From Acidobacteriaceae bacterium (GTDB lineage Bacteria > Acidobacteriota > Vicinamibacteria > Vicinamibacterales > CAVVIG01), in the NCBI GenBank assembly GCA_031274845.1, contig JAISPN010000288.1, positions 1 to 7,546 of the forward strand: a stretch of DNA of 7,546 nucleotides, in the 5' to 3' direction. A model generated the notes under the pieces. That model was not told where the DNA came from. It saw nothing but the letters and a program-made list of their open reading frames with translations, and ran no database searches. This document shows, piece after piece, positions 1 to 5,019 of this stretch. Numbering within the stretch: position 1 is the first letter of the stretch; every line of letters starts with the position of its first letter. A program made the translations under genes and the position numbers.

Positions 1-755
1 ATCTAGGCACGGCGCTACAGGATCTCGGACGTTCGGGAGAGGCGCTCGAACACTTCCAGCGCGCCATCGACATCCAGCCAGACTACGCGCCCGCCTACAA
101 CAATATGGGCGTCACCGAACGGGCAACCGGCGCGGTCGATCGCGCCATCGCGTCGTATCGGCGCGCGTTGTCGTTCAAGGGGGATTATCCCGACGCGCAC
201 TACAACTTGGCGAACGCGCTGCTCGCGCAGAACCGGGTAGAGGAAGCCACCGAGCACTTCAACATCGCGCTGCAGTCGATTCCGGATTCAGCAGGCGTGC
301 GGAACAATCTCGGGATTGCGCTTGCGGCGCAAGGGAAACAGCAGGACGCTATCGCGTCGTTTCAGCAAGCCGTCGCCGCCGATCCGCAATCGTCAATGGC
401 GCACCGCAACCTTGGCGACGCGCTCGCCGAAGCTGGCCGCACGGCTGAAGCCACCACGGAATTGCAACGCGCGATTCAACTGGCGCCAAGCGATCCGGTC
501 GCCCACTACAGCCTCGGCGTGTTGCTACTCGAACACGGACGCCACGAAGAGGCCGCCGCGGAGTTCCGCGTCACGCTGCAACTCAACCCGCAGTCGGTTG
601 AAGCACACAACAATCTCGGGATTGCACTCGGCTCACAAGGAAAACTCGACGACGCGATCGATCAGTTCCGCCGCGCGCTCGCAATCGATCCCTCGTTTGC
701 CGATGCGCAGCGAAACTTGCAGATCGCCATGTCAGCGCGCACAGAGCCACGCTGA
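1..755 (+). CDS. TPR-repeat protein, 3' part (5' end outside window)
   Basis: The reading frame is open from the left edge (first full codon at base 3) to TGA at 753-755, giving 250 visible residues; the true start lies upstream. The visible protein is made entirely of tetratricopeptide repeats: one partial unit of about 28 residues, six full 34-residue units, then an 18-residue C-terminal cap ending in SARTEPR. Each unit shows the TPR signature, for example NNLGIALAAQGKQQDAIASF followed by a QAVAADPQ-type turn with the conserved Pro. TPR arrays are protein-protein interaction scaffolds and have no catalysis of their own. The missing N-terminal part could carry a signal peptide, a membrane segment or an enzymatic domain such as a glycosyltransferase or sulfotransferase, so the specific role cannot be given. 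No T-rich terminator is evident just after the stop. TPR identity is very secure; function is not. Confidence 0.93.
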   Translation, partial: LGTALQDLGRSGEALEHFQRAIDIQPDYAPAYNNMGVTERATGAVDRAIASYRRALSFKGDYPDAHYNLANALLAQNRVEEATEHFNIALQSIPDSAGVRNNLGIALAAQGKQQDAIASFQQAVAADPQSSMAHRNLGDALAEAGRTAEATTELQRAIQLAPSDPVAHYSLGVLLLEHGRHEEAAAEFRVTLQLNPQSVEAHNNLGIALGSQGKLDDAIDQFRRALAIDPSFADAQRNLQIAMSARTEPR

Positions 756-876
756 CGCCGAGCATTACCTCCCGCACACGCTGCCGTCGCACCGGCCTCA
801 CGCCCGTGACCGACATGCGCAGCCGTCGCGGTGAACAGGACGGCCGAACCAGAGAAAACATTAGGAAAGTCATCAA

Positions 877-905
877 TTGACGTCATGATGCATTTGCTTC
901 ATGAT
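877..905 (+). promoter_or_regulatory. Candidate sigma70 promoter of the vapBC pair
   Basis: TTGACG at 877-882 matches five of six bases of the -35 consensus. After a 17-base spacer, CATGAT at 900-905 matches four of six bases of the -10 consensus. Transcription would start near 912, giving a leader of about 28 bases before the ATG at 940. The region is clearly more AT-rich than the surrounding coding DNA. Seen directly in sequence; promoter activity is inferred. Confidence 0.55.
878..905. promoter_or_regulatory. Candidate operator palindromes overlapping the vapBC promoter
   Basis: TGACGTCA at 878-885 is a perfect 8-base palindrome lying on the -35 element. TCATGAT occurs twice, at 883-889 and 899-905, 16 bases apart; each copy contains the palindrome TCATGA and the second overlaps the -10. 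Type II antitoxins with ribbon-helix-helix domains usually repress their own promoter by binding such short symmetric sites, alone or with the toxin. That this is the VapB operator is inference from position and symmetry. Confidence 0.4.
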
Positions 906-928
906 CTTTTTATATCGTGACGCTTTCT

Positions 929-933
929 GGAGA
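929..933 (+). promoter_or_regulatory. Ribosome binding site that sets the vapB start
   Basis: GGAGA lies six bases before the ATG at 940. An earlier in-frame ATG at 901 has no comparable site and falls inside the predicted -10 element, so the start at 940 is preferred. Confidence 0.7.
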
Positions 934-939
934 ATCCTG

Positions 940-1185
940 ATGCGCACCACTCTTGATATCCCCGAACGCGAACATGCGCTGTACACCAGTCTGGCGCGCG
1001 CGCAGCGCACGAGTTTGAGCAAGCTGCTGCTGACGCTTGCCAAGCGCGGGCTGGCATCGGCCAACCGCGCCTCCGAAGTCGCGCCCGTCTACCACATCGA
1101 TCCACAGACTGGCCTTGGCGTCTTTCGCTCTGGGCGGCCAGTCACGACCGACGATGTCAAAGCCTTCCAGGACGACGACATTTAA
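940..1185 (+). CDS. vapB: VapB-like ribbon-helix-helix antitoxin
   Basis: This 81-residue protein is the antitoxin partner of the PIN toxin that follows 15 bases downstream. The N-terminus, MRTTLDIPEREHALYTSLAR, has the short beta-strand then helix pattern of ribbon-helix-helix DNA-binding antitoxins, with the second helix around residues 22-37 (SLSKLLLTLAKRGLAS). The C-terminal half is an extended segment ending in an acidic tail, VKAFQDDDI, the type of tail that wraps around and blocks the toxin active site. A start at ATG 901 would add 13 residues (MIFLYRDAFWRIL) before the conserved strand; 940 is chosen because of its ribosome binding site and because the RHH strand then begins at residue 1. 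It probably represses its own promoter. The antitoxin role is well supported by gene pairing; the exact VapB subfamily is inferred. Confidence 0.85.
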   Translation: MRTTLDIPEREHALYTSLARAQRTSLSKLLLTLAKRGLASANRASEVAPVYHIDPQTGLGVFRSGRPVTTDDVKAFQDDDI

Positions 1186-1200
1186 CGCCGGCAAGGTCTC

Positions 1201-1620
1201 GTGAGCACACGGTTACTGGATGCCAACGTCCTGATCGCCTTGTTCGATGCCGATCACGTGCATCACACGGCCGTGCGCGATTGGTTCATCGCCTTGCGCG
1301 ACGGATTCGCCACGTGCCCGATCGTCGAAGGCGCGCTGACGCGCTGGATCGTGCGCATCGAAGGCCACTCCGGCGCGGCGGCCGCGCAACGAGAACTCCG
1401 TCAGCTTGCTGCTGATGCACGCCATCATTTCTGGCCCGATGATCTCGCCTACGCGGATGTCGACTGGAGAGGCGTGCTCGGATATGGGCAGGTCACCGAC
1501 GCCTACCTTGTTGCGCTTGCGCGCAAACACGAAGGCCGGCTAGCGACGCTCGATCGCGGACTCGCGGCGTTGCATCACGATGTGGTCGAACTAATTCCCG
1601 CGCCAATCACCTCAGCGTGA
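1201..1620 (+). CDS. vapC: VapC-family PIN-domain ribonuclease toxin
   Basis: This 139-residue protein is the usual size for a VapC toxin, a Mg2+-dependent endoribonuclease that cleaves specific RNAs (tRNA or rRNA in studied cases) when its antitoxin is lost. The four acidic residues of the PIN active site are all visible: Asp7 in LLDANVLIALFD, Glu43 in CPIVEGAL, Asp100 in QVTDAYLVALA and Asp118 in LATLDRGL. The toxin therefore looks intact. The order of motifs, especially TDAYL followed by LATLDRGL and a VELIP-type end, resembles the toxin-antitoxin PIN family first described in Mycobacterium tuberculosis. The start is GTG at 1201 with a modest AAGG (1193-1196) four bases upstream; no better start gives the conserved N-terminal strand. 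The gene is co-directional with, and 15 bases from, the antitoxin gene, as expected for co-expression. The RNA target cannot be predicted. Confidence 0.93.
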   Translation: MSTRLLDANVLIALFDADHVHHTAVRDWFIALRDGFATCPIVEGALTRWIVRIEGHSGAAAAQRELRQLAADARHHFWPDDLAYADVDWRGVLGYGQVTDAYLVALARKHEGRLATLDRGLAALHHDVVELIPAPITSA

Positions 1621-1622
1621 CG

Positions 1623-1660
1623 CTCGCGTTCACGCGAACGGCCTTCGGCCTCCGCAAATC
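1623..1660. other. Two small hairpins after vapC
   Basis: Just after the vapC stop, TCGCG and CGCGA enclose a TTCA loop (1623-1636), and GGCC-TTC-GGCC follows directly. Neither has a T-run, so they are at best weak terminators or RNA 3'-end stabilisers for the toxin mRNA. The rest of the 1621-1755 stretch shows no convincing gene. Confidence 0.3.
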
Positions 1661-1755
1661 TCGACCTACCGGTTGTCCTGCTTGCGCGGCTCGATCTGCC
1701 ACTGCGCCAGGCGGGTCGCCTGTTGCAACCGTTCTCTAAGCCGGCAGCGTGACAC

Positions 1756-1790
1756 AAAAACGGGGCGGGGACCATGTGGTCCCTGCCCCG
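1756..1790 (-). terminator. Strong intrinsic terminator of the TonB receptor gene
   Basis: Bases 1761-1790 form a 30-base inverted repeat. Fourteen-base arms (CGGGGCGGGGACCA and TGGTCCCTGCCCCG) pair fully apart from one G-T wobble; the realistic loop is ATGT, and two further A-T pairs extend the base. On the minus strand the stem is followed by TTTTT (1760-1756), the classic rho-independent layout, about 40 bases after the receptor stop codon. On the plus strand it is followed only by TTCAG, so termination of vapC transcripts there would be weaker. The same palindrome may also be a dispersed intergenic repeat, which this window alone cannot show. Confidence 0.82.
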
Positions 1791-1829
1791 TTCAGTCTGC
1801 GGTTGGCTCCGACGGTTAGAGGTCGAGTC

Positions 1830-4800
1830 TTACCACTTCACCTGCGCGCCGACGCCCATCATGCGCGGTTGCATGACGGAGTTGGCGAAGCGATAGGTCG
1901 ACGCGAGGATGTTGCTGCTGATCGTGCTGATGATCGCATCCGAGTTGTTCACGTTGAACATCTCGAACTGCGGCGAGATCGTCACGTGGTTCACCTTGAA
2001 CGTCTTCTGCACTTTCAGATCGAGCTGGTTGATGCGCTCGATGTAGTAGGCGTTCGGCGCGACGAGCGGGATGTTGATGCTGGTCGACGTAGCCGGCGCC
2101 CCGATGAATCCGGTGGGGAGCACAAGCTGACCCGCCGGGCACGGCGCCGGGCAGTTCGCCGGATATCTCGCCGAGGTGTTCGCCGCGATGTACTGCGTCG
2201 TTGTAAACGAGCTGCCAGACGGACCAGGGTTGCTTTGGAACGAACCGCTCAACTGGATGCCGTACCACGGCAGCGGATATGAACCGGCGATCTTGAACTG
2301 CTTGGCGAACGGAATATTGTTCTTCGTGTCGTCGCAGAACATCAGCAGGTTCGGGTTATCTGGGTGGTTGCAGTCGACGCTCAACTGACGCTCGAACGCG
2401 GTGCCGCCAAAGATCTGCGCCCCGCGGCCGAGACGCGCACGGAATTCGAGGCCGTACGAGTCGTAGATCAGCTTTTTGCTCGGATCGACCGCATCCACAT
2501 TGTTGACCGTGTTGCTCGACCCTGGAATACGCGAGTAGACGCCATCGACCTTCGCCCCGGTTACCGGATTGTAGACCGCGATCGGCGTGTAATCCGCCGC
2601 CGACAGGTTCGAGTTGATGGAGGTCGTCAGGTTGTGGAAGTTGCCGTGGAACCAGGTGCCGGAAAGCGAGAGGCGCGGGAAAAGCTCATGCTGCAACTCG
2701 ATCCCATGTTCCAGATTCCAGGTACGCGGGAAGCCGCCGTAGGTATTCTGCGCGGCAATGCCGAAGTTCGCCGGAAGCGTGCCGCTGATCTCGCAGCCTG
2801 GCCCCAGCGTGCACAGATGAGGAACGCCATTGGCGTCGAAGGTGACTCCCCCCTGAGCAATGCCGTCACCAGTGGTCGGCAACGTGTGGTTCGGGTCGAA
2901 GTCAGCCCCGTCTCTCCATGTGAGCGTGGCGCTCGTCGACACGGCCGGGTTGTACAGCGCGGCGATCCCCGTGGTGCGGGTCTGGTTGTAGCGATTGACG
3001 GAGTACTTGAGCGCCGTCTTCGAATTGCCGAAGAGGTCGTACACCGCCGAGAAGCGTGGCGCCGGGTTGCTCCAGTTCGGCACGTTCAGCACTTCCTTGA
3101 AGTCGCGCTCCGGCACGAAACGGCCTGCCCCTTGATGCGACGGCATCACTTGCGCGTTCAACCACTCCCAGCGGAATCCGCCGTTCAAGGTCAAACGCTT
3201 CATCGTCCAGGTGTCCTGCGCGTAGAGGCCGATGTCGTAATTCAACCGCTCGCCGTAGTGCAGCAGCGGTGAGTTGCGAACAATCACCTGCACCGGGTTG
3301 GTGAAGCGGGCATCTGGCGTCGGCCCTTGATAGACCTGCAGCAGGTCGCCGTTCATGTCGACGTCGTGGTAGTACGTGCCGTGCTGATACTGCACGCCCG
3401 CCTTGAGGTTGTGCGACCCGGTGACGTAAGACGTGGCGCCCTGCCAGTTGAAGCGCGCCGGGCTCTGCGTGTTCGGAGCGCCTGTGTTCGTTACCATCCC
3501 GGCGCGACGCACGCCGCCCTGGATGGAGTCGTATTGCGCGGTCGTGTTGTACCAGGCGTCCGTAAAGCGCGGCTGGCCGATGCCGTTCTGATAGCTGTTC
3601 GTGTAGTACTCGAGGTTGCTCGAGAACCCGCCTTCCACGAGCAGACGCGGCGTAATCGTCGCCGACAACTTCGCCTGGTTGGTGTGGTACGCGGGTGAGA
3701 ACCACTGGATCGCCGCCGTTTCCGGCTCGTAGTAGCTCTGCATGTCGTGGCCGCGGTATTTGTCGATCTGGTCCTGATAGGCCGAGAACTTCAACTTCGG
3801 CGTGATCTGCCAGGTGACGCGCGCCAGCGCGCTGCGGATGTACTGATTGTCGATGCCCTGCGATCCGTTCGCGAACGTGGTATTAGCGATGAAGTTGTTC
3901 ACCGAGAAGTAGCGCGCCGAGGCGAAGAACCAGAGGCGGTCCTTCATGATCGGTCCCCCTTCGGCGACCGAGAGATCGACGATGCGATCGGTGCTGTTGC
4001 CCGCGCCAGGCTTGACGCCGACGGCCTGCAGGCGCGGCGTCACGTTGTCGCCTTGCCACGACCCTGGACGATACGCAAACTTGGTGTCGCCGCTGAACTG
4101 ATTGCCCCCTTCGCGCGGAATCATGTTCAGGCGCACGCCGCCCGACGAGGTCTCGGCGCTGATGCCGGAGGTCTGGTAGCTGACTTCCTGGTTCATCGAA
4201 TCATTGAAGTAGCTCTGGATCGCGCCGTCGCTCTGCAGACCGTTGACGATCATCCCGTCGATCATGACGGTGTTACTCGCCGCCGGCATCCCGTGCGTCG
4301 ACATGTAGGTTTGCTGCATGGCGCGCGCGCCGCCCGTATCCGGCAGATTCAAGCTGACGCCGACGACGAGTTGGCCCAAGCCCTGAATCGTGCGGCCGGT
4401 TGGAATCGCGTCGATCGCCTCGCGATTGAGCACCTGCGTGTGGACGGCGGACGACACGTCGACCACCGGCGCGGCGCCAGACACGGTGACTGATTCCTCG
4501 AGCGCGCCGACCGTCATGTCGGCGTTGATGGTCATGGTGAATTCCGACGGAAGCGCCAGTTGATCGCGGACCAGCGTCTGGAATCCTGGCAGGGTGAACG
4601 TCACCGCATAGGTGCCTGGACGCAAATCGACGATGCGGTACAGGCCCTGGCCGTCCGTCACCACCGTCTTGCTTTTCTCAATCAACGCATCGCTGGCCGC
4701 TTCCACCGTGACACCGGGAAGCACCGCGCCCGATGTGTCCTTAACGACGCCAGTGATCACACTCTGCGCGCGTGCGACTGATGGCAGCGCCACCAGACAG

Positions 4801-4844
4801 GCATACACGACGAGTGCATACGTCGCGAGTCTACTCATCCTCAT
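1830..4844 (-). CDS. Oar-like TonB-dependent outer-membrane receptor
   Basis: A 1004-residue outer-membrane beta-barrel receptor. Residues 1-27 form a signal peptide (hydrophobic LATYALVVYACLVALP, then ARAQ), with cleavage near Ala26/Gln27. Residues about 28-112 are a carboxypeptidase-regulatory-like (Cna-B type) domain: ITGVVKDTSGAVLPGVTVEA, then GLYRIVDLRPGTYAVTFTLP and GFQTL. Residues about 115-250 are the plug, with NTVMIDGMIVNG and VRLNMIPREGGNQFSG. The remainder is the barrel, ending in aromatic Trp1004 as outer-membrane proteins do. The mature protein has exactly six cysteines in three close pairs (678/684, 825/837, 898/902), likely disulfides in surface loops. No clear TonB box is seen; this receptor class often lacks an obvious one. 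The start ATG has AAGGAGG five bases upstream (4856-4850). These receptors are abundant in Acidobacteriota and Myxococcota; substrates are mostly unknown, so calling it a specific transporter would be unsupported. No TonB, ExbB or ExbD gene is in the window. Confidence 0.93.
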   Translation of the reverse strand: MRMSRLATYALVVYACLVALPSVARAQSVITGVVKDTSGAVLPGVTVEAASDALIEKSKTVVTDGQGLYRIVDLRPGTYAVTFTLPGFQTLVRDQLALPSEFTMTINADMTVGALEESVTVSGAAPVVDVSSAVHTQVLNREAIDAIPTGRTIQGLGQLVVGVSLNLPDTGGARAMQQTYMSTHGMPAASNTVMIDGMIVNGLQSDGAIQSYFNDSMNQEVSYQTSGISAETSSGGVRLNMIPREGGNQFSGDTKFAYRPGSWQGDNVTPRLQAVGVKPGAGNSTDRIVDLSVAEGGPIMKDRLWFFASARYFSVNNFIANTTFANGSQGIDNQYIRSALARVTWQITPKLKFSAYQDQIDKYRGHDMQSYYEPETAAIQWFSPAYHTNQAKLSATITPRLLVEGGFSSNLEYYTNSYQNGIGQPRFTDAWYNTTAQYDSIQGGVRRAGMVTNTGAPNTQSPARFNWQGATSYVTGSHNLKAGVQYQHGTYYHDVDMNGDLLQVYQGPTPDARFTNPVQVIVRNSPLLHYGERLNYDIGLYAQDTWTMKRLTLNGGFRWEWLNAQVMPSHQGAGRFVPERDFKEVLNVPNWSNPAPRFSAVYDLFGNSKTALKYSVNRYNQTRTTGIAALYNPAVSTSATLTWRDGADFDPNHTLPTTGDGIAQGGVTFDANGVPHLCTLGPGCEISGTLPANFGIAAQNTYGGFPRTWNLEHGIELQHELFPRLSLSGTWFHGNFHNLTTSINSNLSAADYTPIAVYNPVTGAKVDGVYSRIPGSSNTVNNVDAVDPSKKLIYDSYGLEFRARLGRGAQIFGGTAFERQLSVDCNHPDNPNLLMFCDDTKNNIPFAKQFKIAGSYPLPWYGIQLSGSFQSNPGPSGSSFTTTQYIAANTSARYPANCPAPCPAGQLVLPTGFIGAPATSTSINIPLVAPNAYYIERINQLDLKVQKTFKVNHVTISPQFEMFNVNNSDAIISTISSNILASTYRFANSVMQPRMMGVGAQVKW

Positions 4845-4897
4845 CCGAGCCTCCTTGCCACCTCTTAGACATCTAAAGACGGCGAAAAAATCTAGTA

Positions 4898-4926
4898 AGG
4901 CTACCGGCAGGGTAGACGAGCGTCAA
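4898..4926 (-). promoter_or_regulatory. Candidate promoter of the TonB receptor gene
   Basis: Read on the minus strand, TTGACG (4926-4921) is a good -35 box. It is followed after 17 bases by TAGCCT (4903-4898), a poor -10 with three of six consensus bases. It lies about 55 bases upstream of the receptor ATG, and an AT-rich tract sits upstream of it. The weak -10 could mean activator dependence or simply that the real promoter lies in the AT-rich tract. Confidence 0.3.
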
Positions 4927-4928
4927 TC

Positions 4929-4947
4929 GCGCTTTACGTCGAAGCGC
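4929..4947. promoter_or_regulatory. Inverted repeat next to the candidate receptor promoter
   Basis: GCGCTT and AAGCGC (6-base perfect arms) flank a 7-base spacer. The repeat is placed immediately upstream of the TTGACG box on the minus strand, where an activator or repressor could bind. It has no T-run, so it is not a terminator. Function is inferred from position only. Confidence 0.3.
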
Positions 4948-4948
4948 T

Positions 4949-4996
4949 AGAAATAATTATTAAATCCAATCGTTTGTTTTTTAAAAAATTTAAGAA
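4949..4996. other. AT-rich intergenic island
   Basis: About 48 bases made almost wholly of A and T, including TTTTTTAAAAAA at 4977-4988 and AATAATTATTAAAT nearby, inside otherwise GC-rich DNA. It could act as an upstream promoter element, a bend or nucleoid-protein site for the receptor gene, and/or supply the T-rich tract that ends transcription of the upstream monooxygenase gene. No open reading frame crosses it convincingly. Confidence 0.5.
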
Positions 4997-5019
4997 ACGG
5001 CGCGCATCCGACTGGATGC
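4984..5019 (-). terminator. Weak candidate terminator after the monooxygenase fusion gene
   Basis: On the minus strand a 6-base perfect stem (GCATCC, loop AGTC, GGATGC; 5019-5004) begins at the last base of the stop codon. Six bases later comes the T-rich TTTCTTAAATTTTTT. The stem is short and the T-tract is displaced, so partial read-through into the receptor gene is plausible. Confidence 0.35.

Noticed and set aside
901..939. Upstream in-frame ATG at 901 as the antitoxin start
   Set aside because: It lies inside the predicted -10 element, lacks a ribosome binding site, and would add residues ahead of the conserved RHH strand.
1575..1775. Minus-strand 66-codon frame between vapC and the receptor gene
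   Set aside because: It overlaps the end of vapC and the terminator hairpin, is Arg/Ser-rich, and has no ribosome binding site or similarity that I recognise.
2364..3272. Long plus-strand open frame of 302 codons opposite the receptor gene
   Set aside because: It is antisense to a clear TonB receptor, has a very Arg/Val-rich composition typical of GC-rich shadow frames, and shows no recognisable domain.
3747..4493. Plus-strand open frame of 248 codons opposite the receptor gene
   Set aside because: It has the Arg/Asp/Val-rich composition of a reverse-frame shadow, no ribosome binding site and no domain.
4865..4876. Short inverted repeat TTAGA-CA-TCTAA in the receptor leader
   Set aside because: Five-base arms with a two-base spacer are too short to distinguish from chance, and no known leader or riboswitch motif surrounds it.
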